DNA of 6,629 nucleotides from Porphyromonadaceae bacterium. Its GTDB lineage: Bacteria; Bacteroidota; Bacteroidia; Bacteroidales; Dysgonomonadaceae. Both the position numbers and the translations under genes were made by a program. Positions 1 through 6,372 of this stretch are shown piece by piece. How positions within the stretch are numbered: position 1 is the stretch's first letter; every line of letters starts with the position of its first letter. The notes under the pieces were generated by a model. It saw only the letters and a program-made list of their open reading frames with translations, had not been told where the DNA came from and searched no databases. The DNA lies in contig DPAC01000013.1 in NCBI GenBank assembly GCA_003517675.1, positions 1 through 6,629 on the forward strand, given 5' to 3'.

Positions 1-26
1 TTTGCATGACAATGTTGTTTTTTATG

Positions 27-34
27 CAAATATA
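27..34 (-). promoter_or_regulatory. possible divergent promoter -7 box
   Basis: Read on the minus strand this is TATATTTG, an exact match to the Bacteroidetes -7 consensus TAnnTTTG. It is followed on that strand by an AT-rich leader and an ATG at 7-5, only two codons from the window edge. It could drive a divergent gene lying to the left. I see no clear TTG/TTTG -33 box at the expected distance, so the call rests on the -7 box alone. The gene itself cannot be described. Confidence 0.3.
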
Positions 35-90
35 CGACTTTTCCTGTTTGCGCTATATCCCGACACTTATTCTTGAAAAACAAGTAGTTG

Positions 91-129
91 ACAAACTCCA
101 AGTCAGGAGTTCTGCATTTACAAACTCCA
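91..129. repeat. AACTCC/GGAGTT direct and inverted repeat cluster
   Basis: The 10-mer ACAAACTCCA occurs at 91-100 and again at 120-129. Between them an inverted copy makes a perfect 6-bp stem: AACTCC at 94-99 and GGAGTT at 106-111, around a 6-nt loop. A further ACTCC lies just downstream at about 135-139. The cluster sits in the non-coding region upstream of the TetR gene. It could be a set of binding half-sites, a small RNA hairpin, or chance; nothing in the sequence decides between these. Confidence 0.4.
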
Positions 130-227
130 CATCGACTCCGAATGTTTTGGATGTTTTAAATACGGCCATCACCAAATGCTTCCAGCATAAAAAAGAATAA
201 AAAAATTTCGGATTAAAAATATATAGC

Positions 228-235
228 TATTTTTG
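228..235 (+). promoter_or_regulatory. tetR promoter, -7 box
   Basis: TATTTTTG matches the Bacteroidetes -7 consensus TAnnTTTG. A weak -33 candidate (TTTCG, 206-210) lies about 18 nt upstream, within the usual spacing. Transcription would start near 240-245, leaving a leader of about 30 nt before the TetR start at 273. The predicted start falls in or beside the 23-bp element at 240-262, which is the geometry expected for an autorepressed gene. The box is seen in the sequence; the start site is inferred. Confidence 0.5.
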
Positions 236-262
236 TACGATAAAACAATATTAGTACAAATA
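232..262. promoter_or_regulatory. putative TetR operator, copy 1 (upstream of tetR)
   Basis: Bases 240-262 read ATAAAAC, A, ATATT, A, GTACAAATA. The same 23-bp string recurs at 879-901 with only two substitutions. This copy also has outer inverted arms, TTTGTAC at 232-238 and GTACAAA at 254-260, separated by 15 nt. It overlaps the presumed transcription start of tetR. TetR-family proteins commonly bind imperfect palindromes next to their own gene, so an autoregulatory operator is the simplest reading. Binding itself is inferred. Confidence 0.55.
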
Positions 263-272
263 GAATATCCAT

Positions 273-854
273 ATGCGCATAGATTCTACCAAAGATTCAA
301 TATTGAGAGTTGCAAACCAACTGTTTAGTCGGTTTGGATTTCAAAAGACTTCAATGGACGAAATCGCAAAGGTTGCACGCAAAGCCAAAGGCTCACTATA
401 TTACCATTTTACGAGTAAGGAAGATCTATTCAGGGAGGTGGTATCGATTGAAATGACCAGGTTAAAGAGTCAGTTGTCAACGATTGTTTGTAATCCTGAT
501 TTAAAAGCATCGGATAAAATCAAGAAATACCTTATTACCCGAATGGAAATTTTAAATAGTGCAGCAAACTACCATGAAACGCTAAAAGCCGATTTTTTTG
601 AGCACTTCCACTTTATTGACGACCTGAGAACTGATTTAGATACGTGGGAAAAAGAAAATCTGAAGAAAATTATTCTTCAAGGTGTTCATACAGGCGAGTT
701 CACGCTAGTTGCAGAAATTAATATTTTGCTGGATATGTTCTTAATGATCCTGAAAGGTCTTGAAATACCATTCTTCCTGCAAAATAAGTACGAGGAATAC
801 TCACCCTATTTTGACAGGCTCATAAACATATTGAATAAGGGTTTAGCTACCTGA
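273..854 (+). CDS. TetR/AcrR-family transcriptional regulator
   Basis: A 193-residue protein, the usual length for TetR regulators. The N-terminal TetR_N helix-turn-helix covers roughly residues 7-53. The segment around residues 26-52 (TSMDEIAKVARKAKG, then SLYYHFTSKEDLF) shows the family hallmarks of the DNA-recognition helix: G at the turn, the YYHF motif, and the K-D-L-F that follows. Residues from about 60 onward form a diverged all-helical ligand and dimerisation domain whose ligand cannot be read from sequence. The ATG at 273 is preceded by an AT-rich leader and gives a full N-terminal helix. It lies 63 nt upstream of the exporter gene in the same direction, and matching putative operators stand before both. 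It therefore probably represses itself and the lipid/export operon and is released by a fatty-acyl or other lipophilic ligand (inference). The family is certain; the target is likely; the ligand is unknown. Confidence 0.93.
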   Translation: MRIDSTKDSILRVANQLFSRFGFQKTSMDEIAKVARKAKGSLYYHFTSKEDLFREVVSIEMTRLKSQLSTIVCNPDLKASDKIKKYLITRMEILNSAANYHETLKADFFEHFHFIDDLRTDLDTWEKENLKKIILQGVHTGEFTLVAEINILLDMFLMILKGLEIPFFLQNKYEEYSPYFDRLINILNKGLAT

Positions 855-864
855 TTTTTTTTTT
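815..864 (+). terminator. weak intrinsic terminator or attenuator after tetR
   Basis: An interrupted stem pairs CAGG (815-818) with CCTG (850-853), and inside it TAAAC (823-827) with GTTTA (841-845), with a 4x4 internal loop and a 13-nt apical loop. A run of ten T residues (855-864) follows almost directly. The stem overlaps the last tetR codons. It is AT-rich and imperfect, so termination would be partial at best. It could set the regulator's expression apart from that of the operon, which would then rely on its own promoter near 865-917. Confidence 0.35.
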
Positions 865-878
865 ACCCGGAACTGACT

Positions 879-901
879 ATAAAACGATATTCGTACAAAT
901 A
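879..901. promoter_or_regulatory. putative TetR operator, copy 2 (upstream of exporter operon)
   Basis: This stretch reads ATAAAAC, G, ATATT, C, GTACAAATA and is identical to 240-262 at 21 of 23 positions. The conservation ends sharply: the bases to the left (871-877) do not match the TTTGTAC arm found beside copy 1. Within this copy, ACGA (884-887) and TCGT (891-894) form a perfect short palindrome around TAT. The element ends 16 nt before the exporter start codon. The 854-917 gap must hold the operon promoter if the operon has its own, but no good TAnnTTTG box is visible; GATATTCG at 886-893 is only a 4-of-6 match. Confidence 0.55.
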
Positions 902-917
902 ATAACAAAATAAAAAT

Positions 918-3176
918 ATGAACAGATTTGTAAACTCAATAATCAGACTAAGATGGCTAATAGTTTTCGCTGTTTTGGCATTGACCATTTTCTTTGGTTA
1001 TCAACTTAAAAACCTGACTATAAATCCTGATGTTATTGATTCTTTACCCGATGATGACCCGACTGCCAAACTTTTTAAAGATATAGGTACGGAATTTGCC
1101 GGAAATGATATGGGCATGATTGTGCTGGAAACCGAAGATGTTTTTAATGCAGAGGTTATTCAACATGTTAAACAAATTACGGATAGCATTCGATATACGT
1201 CAGGCGTTTCTACTGTAACAAGCCTTACCAACATAATTGATATAAAAAGCTCCGAATGGGGAATTGAAATAGGAAAACTGGTTGATGAATACAATCTGCC
1301 GGTTAAGCAATCAGATTTAGACAGCCTCAAAAATTACACCTTCTCAAAAGAGATGTACAAAGGGGTAATTGTTTCCGACGACGGCACCGCTACTGCAATC
1401 ATTTTTACGCTTCTGCCCGATAATGATAATCAAACCATTGCAAAAGAAATAAAGGAGAAGATTAAAAATATGAACCTGCCCGAAACCATATACTTTGGCG
1501 GTCTCCCCTTGATGATGAACGATATTAACGATTTAATAATATCCGACATCATTTGGTTGATACCCATTGTTTTTCTTGTTATAGCAATTATTCTTTTGAT
1601 TAGTTTTCAATCGTTTCGCGGCGTACTGTTGCCGTTGCTGACTGCCGGGATTTCTGTCGTCTGGACTTTGGGAATCATGTCTGTTGCAGGCTATGAGCTT
1701 ACCATTATATCCAACATCATACCGGTTGTACTGCTTGCGGTGGGCAGCGCCTATACCATTCATGTGCTGAACAGTATTAACCACATGGCCCTTCAGGACA
1801 GAAAACAAGCATTGATCAAGGGGGTTGCATATGTCATCATTCCGGTCATTTTGGCTGCAGTCACCACTGCAACAGGTTTTGTCTCGTTCGTTTTTGGCGC
1901 ATACCTCACGATGATCAAGGACTTTGGGATATTCACAGCAGTCGGTACAATCATCGCTTTGTTGTTGTCCATATTCTTTGTGCCAGCCATGATTTCAGCT
2001 TTGTCAATGTACCGAAAGAAAAAAACTGTTGAAGATACGGAAAAGAAACCGGTCTTAACCCATAAAATATTGATACCGCTCACGCAAACCCTTTTTAAAC
2101 ATCCTAAATATACAATTACTGCATGGGCATTCATTCTTTTGGTAAGTGTTATCGGAATTTTTCAAATTGAAACCAGTGTAAACATGGCGGATTATTTTAA
2201 AAAAGATAATCCTACCAGGGTGGCAGAAGAAGTGATGCAAAAGAAATTTGGAGGTTCGCTACCCATATTCGTTGTTTTTGAGGGCGATATGCAAAGTCCG
2301 GAAGTTCTGCAAAAGATGATTGAAACGCAACGTTTCATGAAAGAAGACCCAAGTATTGACGTAACCCAATCGGTTGCCGATCTGATAGAGCAGATGAACG
2401 ATGCCATGGGCGAAGGGAAAAGAATACCCGATGACAAGGCAAAAATTGAGCAATTATGGTTCCTGCTCGATGGACAGGATGTGATGCCGCAACTGGTGAA
2501 TAACGACCTTACCAAAGGCGTCATTCAATCAAAATTTGCCTCAGTGGATACGAAAGACATTGAAGCATTTACTAAAAAAATGAACCGTTTTATTGAAGAA
2601 AACCAAAATGAATATTGCCAAATAAAGCTTACAGGTATGCCATCCGTTTACGATAAGCTCAACAGCAGCTTATTAAACAGCCAGCGCAACAGTTTATTAA
2701 TCGCTATCGGACTGGTTATATTTATTGTGAGCGCGATTTTGAGGTCTGTTTCCAAAGGGGTTTTTGCCGCAATTCCCGTGGTTGCAACAATTATTGTGTT
2801 GTTAGGAATCATGGGAATAGCCGGAATTCCGCTTGATATAGCAACCGTATTGGTAGGCAGTATTGCTTTGGGTATAGGCATTGATTATTCCATCCATATC
2901 ATCACTGGATTTAATAATCATCTGCTGGAAAACGGAGATGCCGAAAAATCAATCGAAAGCGTTATTTTATTGAGCGGCAAGGCAATAATTATTAATGTAG
3001 CATCGGTTTTAGCAGGATTTTTAGTGCTTCTGTTTTCACAAATCGTACCCTTACAAAATTTCGGACTACTGATTGGCATTAGCATGATTGGTTCCGGGTT
3101 TAGTGCCCTATCACTGCTGCCGGCGATACTTATACTGGCAAACAGAAAACGTAAAATAACAGCAAATAATCACTAA
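918..3176 (+). CDS. RND superfamily (MMPL/COG1033-type) lipid or hydrophobe exporter
   Basis: A 752-residue inner-membrane transporter with the duplicated RND layout and about 12 predicted membrane helices: residues about 12-30, 208-230, 236-256, 263-286, 304-328, 335-363, 398-418, 590-609, 614-634, 640-663, 685-707 and 712-741. Large soluble periplasmic loops lie at about 31-207 and 419-589. The second-half TM4 equivalent carries GIGIDYSIH (652-660), the G-x-x-x-D-Y proton-relay signature of MMPL proteins. The matching first-half site is AVGSAYTIH (274-282), with Ala278 where the Asp would be. It is too short and too divergent for an AcrB-type tripartite pump, and no membrane-fusion protein or TolC gene is in the window. 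Known MMPL-type relatives move lipids and other hydrophobic molecules using proton motive force. The adjacent LolA-like gene and the downstream acyl-chain enzymes suggest a lipid or lipoconjugate cargo (inference). The start follows AAAAATATG, typical of Bacteroidetes. Family is certain; substrate is unknown. Confidence 0.93.
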   Translation: MNRFVNSIIRLRWLIVFAVLALTIFFGYQLKNLTINPDVIDSLPDDDPTAKLFKDIGTEFAGNDMGMIVLETEDVFNAEVIQHVKQITDSIRYTSGVSTVTSLTNIIDIKSSEWGIEIGKLVDEYNLPVKQSDLDSLKNYTFSKEMYKGVIVSDDGTATAIIFTLLPDNDNQTIAKEIKEKIKNMNLPETIYFGGLPLMMNDINDLIISDIIWLIPIVFLVIAIILLISFQSFRGVLLPLLTAGISVVWTLGIMSVAGYELTIISNIIPVVLLAVGSAYTIHVLNSINHMALQDRKQALIKGVAYVIIPVILAAVTTATGFVSFVFGAYLTMIKDFGIFTAVGTIIALLLSIFFVPAMISALSMYRKKKTVEDTEKKPVLTHKILIPLTQTLFKHPKYTITAWAFILLVSVIGIFQIETSVNMADYFKKDNPTRVAEEVMQKKFGGSLPIFVVFEGDMQSPEVLQKMIETQRFMKEDPSIDVTQSVADLIEQMNDAMGEGKRIPDDKAKIEQLWFLLDGQDVMPQLVNNDLTKGVIQSKFASVDTKDIEAFTKKMNRFIEENQNEYCQIKLTGMPSVYDKLNSSLLNSQRNSLLIAIGLVIFIVSAILRSVSKGVFAAIPVVATIIVLLGIMGIAGIPLDIATVLVGSIALGIGIDYSIHIITGFNNHLLENGDAEKSIESVILLSGKAIIINVASVLAGFLVLLFSQIVPLQNFGLLIGISMIGSGFSALSLLPAILILANRKRKITANNH

Positions 3177-3194
3177 CATTTAAAACTTATCATT

Positions 3195-3929
3195 ATGAAA
3201 TCAACATTTAGAACAGCACTATTCACTGTATTATTTGGAATAGGCAGTATAATTTCTGCAAATGCACAAGATGCAACAACCATTCTGAAAAAAATGGACG
3301 ATGTAATGTACTCGTCCAAAGACATGACAGGAAAGAATACAATTATCCTGATTGACAGGAATGGAAAAGAGGAAATTCGTGAAGCAATCATTCAGCAGAA
3401 AGGGAACGATAAAAGGATGTTTCGGTTCACATCGCCTGCATCACAAGCCGGTATTGCTGTATTGTCATTGCCTAATGATGTGATGTATTTGTATCTGCCC
3501 GCTTTTGGCAGGGAAAGAAGAATTGCTTCCAGCGCTAAAAATCAAAACTTTGCAGGTACCGATTTTTCTTATGATGATATGGAATCGGTACCGTTTTCGG
3601 TTAAGTACACACCGAAATTACTCAAAAATGAGGCGAATGTATTCGTTCTTGAGCTTACGCCAAAAGGGCGTTCCGATTACTCAAAAATAGTGGTACATGT
3701 AAATAAAACAAATTATTATCCTGAATTAATGGAGTATTACGACAAAGGCAATACAAAGGTGAAAGAAGCAAAATACACTTTCAAAAAAATAGGTAATTAT
3801 TGGAATGCCGCTGAAATTGAGATGAGCGATTTAAAGAAAAACCACAAAACCAAAATGCAAATGTCGGATGTAAAATACGACACGGGGTTAACTGACGATG
3901 ATTTTACGGTGAGGAAGTTAAAACAATAG
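3195..3929 (+). CDS. LolA-like outer-membrane lipoprotein-sorting-type protein (PF17131-like)
   Basis: A 244-residue exported protein. Residues 1-24 form a Sec signal peptide: basic MKSTFR, a hydrophobic stretch, then SANA before Gln25, a good signal peptidase I site. No lipobox Cys is present, so the mature protein is probably soluble in the periplasm. The mature part is a predicted beta-rich LolA/VioE-type half-barrel. Motifs typical of the COG2834/PF17131 group include the LPAFGRERRI region (101-110) and GTDFSYDDM (121-129). Proteins of this group are often encoded beside RND/MMPL exporters and are thought to accept a lipid or lipoprotein in a hydrophobic groove. It starts 18 nt after the exporter, so the two are almost certainly co-transcribed. 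It is not the housekeeping LolA, because its context ties it to a dedicated exporter. Its likely role is the periplasmic shuttle for the exported lipid (inference). Confidence 0.87.
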   Translation: MKSTFRTALFTVLFGIGSIISANAQDATTILKKMDDVMYSSKDMTGKNTIILIDRNGKEEIREAIIQQKGNDKRMFRFTSPASQAGIAVLSLPNDVMYLYLPAFGRERRIASSAKNQNFAGTDFSYDDMESVPFSVKYTPKLLKNEANVFVLELTPKGRSDYSKIVVHVNKTNYYPELMEYYDKGNTKVKEAKYTFKKIGNYWNAAEIEMSDLKKNHKTKMQMSDVKYDTGLTDDDFTVRKLKQ

Positions 3930-3958
3930 CTAAACAACTACCAAAATAGCTTCATAAC

Positions 3959-4906
3959 ATGATAATCAACTATATAAGCTCATACATCCCGGAAATAATT
4001 GTTACAAATGATTTTTTTACCGACAATTACGGTATTTCAGGTGAAGTCATTATTTCCAAATGCGGAATTAAGCAAAGACGAAGAACTCGCCCCGAAGAAA
4101 ATACAAATTCAATGGCGATTGAAACCGTTAAAAAGGTTTTCTTCGAATCGCCTCTATCCTTAAATAAAATTGATTTAATAATCGGTGCAACATACACACC
4201 TTACGATACGGTTGGCACATTGGCTCATGCAGTACAAAAACAATTCGACATTGCTAATGCTAAATGTTTTACAGTTGATTCTGCATGTTCTTCATTTGTA
4301 AATGCTCTTGAAATAGTCGAATGTTATTTTGCAAATAAAAAAGCAAGTAAAGCTTTAATTATTGTTTCAGAAAACAATAGTGTTTATAATGACTATTCCA
4401 ATGAAAAATCAGGATTTTTGTGGGGCGACGGTGCAGCAGCAGTAGTTATTTCTAAAGAAAGACATTCTGATGAAGATATTGAAGTGATTGATATAAATAC
4501 CGCTGGCTTAGGCACAATTGGGAAAAGTATTGATGGCGTTTTTTTAAAGCCAGGCAATGGTGGTTTAAAAATGCCTTTTGGAAAAGACGTTTTTCAATAT
4601 GCGTGTACTTATATGATACAGGAAACAGAGCAAATTTTACACAAAAATGACATTCCTATCAGCCAATTGAACTACTTAATTCCACACCAAGCAAACGTTA
4701 GAATTATAGATTATGTTACAAGAAAATTAAATTTAGAAAACTCGCAAATACTTACAAATATTGAATGCTTTGGAAATACAGGTTCGGCAAGTGCAGCGAT
4801 TGTATTAGCAGATAATTGGGGTAAGTTTAAAAAGAATGATACTATTGTTATTTCTGTTTTTGGCGGTGGTTATTCAAGTGGTGCAGTTTTATTGAAAAAA
4901 TTATAA
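3959..4906 (+). CDS. 3-oxoacyl-ACP synthase III (FabH-like KAS III)
   Basis: A 315-residue thiolase-fold condensing enzyme, close to standard FabH length. The full Cys-His-Asn triad is visible: Cys110 in VDSACSS, His243 in IPHQAN, and Asn273 in GNTGSAS. WGDGAAAVVIS (155-165) and the C-terminal FGGGYSSGAVLL (301-312) are also characteristic. KAS III enzymes condense an acyl-CoA or acyl-ACP with malonyl-ACP by a decarboxylative Claisen reaction. By hand alignment the E. coli FabH pocket residue Phe87 corresponds to Val85, which hints at a primer other than acetyl-CoA, but this is weak. The gene sits between a lipid-export pair and lipid acyltransferases, with no fatty-acid synthesis genes nearby, so it probably has a dedicated role rather than being the housekeeping FabH. 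It begins 29 nt after the LolA-like gene and ends 8 nt before the PlsC-like gene. It is more AT-rich than the exporter. Fold and catalysis are confident; the product is unknown. Confidence 0.92.
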   Translation: MIINYISSYIPEIIVTNDFFTDNYGISGEVIISKCGIKQRRRTRPEENTNSMAIETVKKVFFESPLSLNKIDLIIGATYTPYDTVGTLAHAVQKQFDIANAKCFTVDSACSSFVNALEIVECYFANKKASKALIIVSENNSVYNDYSNEKSGFLWGDGAAAVVISKERHSDEDIEVIDINTAGLGTIGKSIDGVFLKPGNGGLKMPFGKDVFQYACTYMIQETEQILHKNDIPISQLNYLIPHQANVRIIDYVTRKLNLENSQILTNIECFGNTGSASAAIVLADNWGKFKKNDTIVISVFGGGYSSGAVLLKKL

Positions 4907-4914
4907 TTCAAAAT

Positions 4915-5463
4915 ATGAAAACTGTTTCAGGTTTTGTTCTTTTAAATTTTTTGGGATGGAAAATAAAAGGTGAGTTTCCTGATATAAAGAAATCTATAAT
5001 AATATTTGCTCCACACACTAGCTACTGGGATGGTTTATATGGAAAACTATATTTGATGCAGTTAGGTATAAATTACAAATTTCTATCAAAAAAAGAATTT
5101 TTCAAATTTCCATTAAACTATTTCTTTAAGATTTATGGTTCAATACCCGTGAGTAAAACCAAGGAGTACATTGATTATGTTGTTGAATTAATTAATATTA
5201 GCCACGAACTTCATATCGTGTTGTCTCCAGAGGGGCACTTGGCAAAAACAATAAGATGGAAAAAAGGGTATTACTATATGGCTGTACGAGCAAATGTTCC
5301 CATTGTTGTTGGATACATTGATTATAAGAAGAAAGAAATGGGGATTAAAAAAGTGATTTACAATCCAACAGATATTAGTATAGTTAGAAAAGAGATTGCT
5401 GAACTATATTCTGATGTTACAGCAAAATATCCTGAAAAATTTTCACCTGAACTAAAAGTATAA
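4915..5463 (+). CDS. short PlsC-like lysophospholipid/glycerol acyltransferase
   Basis: A 182-residue LPLAT-family acyltransferase. Motif I is PHTSYWDG with His34 and Asp39 (H-x4-D, the catalytic pair). Motif II is GSIPVS (75-80). Motif III is SPEGHL (104-109, the FPEGTR equivalent that binds the acceptor phosphate). Motif IV is VPIVVGYIDY (128-137). The family moves an acyl group from acyl-ACP or acyl-CoA to a hydroxyl, classically on lysophosphatidate. Here motif III has GHL instead of the usual GTR, so the Arg is missing and the acceptor may not be lysophosphatidate. The protein is shorter than E. coli PlsC (about 245 residues) and lacks a clear N-terminal membrane helix; it would bind the membrane peripherally. 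It starts 8 nt after the KAS III and shares its low GC, so the two may travel together. It ends 3 nt before the patatin gene. Family is confident; acceptor is unknown. Confidence 0.88.
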   Translation: MKTVSGFVLLNFLGWKIKGEFPDIKKSIIIFAPHTSYWDGLYGKLYLMQLGINYKFLSKKEFFKFPLNYFFKIYGSIPVSKTKEYIDYVVELINISHELHIVLSPEGHLAKTIRWKKGYYYMAVRANVPIVVGYIDYKKKEMGIKKVIYNPTDISIVRKEIAELYSDVTAKYPEKFSPELKV

Positions 5464-5466
5464 AAT

Positions 5467-6372
5467 ATGAAACAGAATGTGGCATTAGTACTATCGAGCG
5501 GAGGCTCAAGGGGGTTTGCCCATATTGGGGTTATCAATGAGTTAGGTAAACAGGGACTTCAAATATCTTCTGTTTCTGGCTCTTCCATAGGAGCGGTTAT
5601 AGGAGGGCTTTATGCCATGGGAAAAATACAGGAATATACCGAGTGGGTAAGCTCCTTTAACAAAAGGGATGTCTGGGGCTTTATGGATTTTACGCTGGCG
5701 ACTAATGGCTTATTAAAGGGTGAGCGGGTTTTTGATAAAATGAAGACTTTTATCCCCGATATGAATATTGAAGATATGCCCATCCCCTTTGCCGCCGTTG
5801 CTACTGATATACTCCATGAAAAAGAAGTGGTTTTTACAAAAGGAAGTTTTTATGAAGCTGCCCGGGCATCCATTGCAATTCCTGCAGTTTTTACACCAGT
5901 GAAGTGCAGCGATACCATTCTTGTTGACGGTGGCGTTCTTAATCCAATTCCTATTGAACATGTACTCCGAAAAAATGGAGATATGCTGGTGGTAGTGAAT
6001 CTTTACGGCGACAAAAAGTATGATATTCCAAAAGAAACAAATACTAACAATGGATACTTTAATAGGTTGATAAACACCCTATCGACCTTAATTTTAACCG
6101 GTGACAAGCACAGTACAGGGTATTACTCACTTTTAAGCGGTACTTCTTCGGCAATGATACACAGGATAGCTGAAATGAGCATTGAAAAGCACAAGCCTGA
6201 TTTGGTAATTAATATCCCGCACGATTCTGCCAATACTTTTGATTTTTACAGGGCAAAAGAATTGATACAGTTAGGGGAAAGTGCAGCAAAAGAGGCAATA
6301 AATTATTATTATAAAAACCTATACGGGAATGAATTTATCAAAAGAATATATCAATATTCACAAGCTCATTAA
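5467..6372 (+). CDS. patatin-like phospholipase (RssA/COG1752-type)
   Basis: A 301-residue patatin-domain serine hydrolase with an intact Ser-Asp dyad. The oxyanion-hole loop is GGSRG (12-16). The nucleophile elbow is G-S-S-I-G with Ser40. The catalytic Asp154 lies in VDGGVLNPIP (153-162), and ARASIAIPAVF (132-142) is a typical family block. Patatins release fatty acids from phospholipids or other acyl esters, and some act as acyltransferases. There is no signal peptide and no beta-barrel domain, so it is probably cytoplasmic or on the inner face of the membrane. This sets it apart from the surface-exposed PlpD type. It begins 3 nt after the PlsC-like gene, and its last 44 nt overlap the next gene, so it is tightly coupled to two acyltransferases. 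A role supplying lyso-lipid or free fatty acid, or in acyl-chain exchange, is plausible (inference). Confidence 0.93.
   Translation: MKQNVALVLSSGGSRGFAHIGVINELGKQGLQISSVSGSSIGAVIGGLYAMGKIQEYTEWVSSFNKRDVWGFMDFTLATNGLLKGERVFDKMKTFIPDMNIEDMPIPFAAVATDILHEKEVVFTKGSFYEAARASIAIPAVFTPVKCSDTILVDGGVLNPIPIEHVLRKNGDMLVVVNLYGDKKYDIPKETNTNNGYFNRLINTLSTLILTGDKHSTGYYSLLSGTSSAMIHRIAEMSIEKHKPDLVINIPHDSANTFDFYRAKELIQLGESAAKEAINYYYKNLYGNEFIKRIYQYSQAH

Noticed and set aside
6..200. 64-codon open frame at the left edge, possibly the end of a gene entering from the left
   Set aside because: It shows no recognisable domain, its composition looks random, and it lies across the AACTCC repeat cluster and a minus-strand promoter-like box. 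The minus strand has an equally unconvincing 38-codon frame starting MAVFKTSKTFG. I treat the stretch as non-coding.
1533..2881. Several minus-strand open frames of 60-113 codons within the exporter gene
   Set aside because: They are antisense shadows of the strongly supported exporter coding sequence. They are rich in residues expected from reversed hydrophobic codons and show no domain motifs or start context.
918..3176. AcrB-type multidrug efflux pump
   Set aside because: The protein is about 750 residues rather than over 1000, and no membrane-fusion or TolC-like gene is adjacent. The LolA-like neighbour and the downstream lipid enzymes favour the MMPL/COG1033 exporter group.
3505..3690. 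61-codon + strand frame inside the LolA-like gene
   Set aside because: It is in another frame within a well supported gene and has no motif or start signal of its own.
1355..4238. Extra GTACAAA copies at 1355-1361 and 4232-4238 as further TetR sites
   Set aside because: Both lie inside coding sequence and lack the ATAAAAC/ATATT part of the 23-bp element. A 7-mer is expected by chance at this length and base composition.
5713..5961. 82-codon minus-strand frame inside the patatin gene
   Set aside because: It is antisense to the conserved patatin core (including the Asp154 region) and rich in Asn, Cys and Phe, as expected of a shadow frame.
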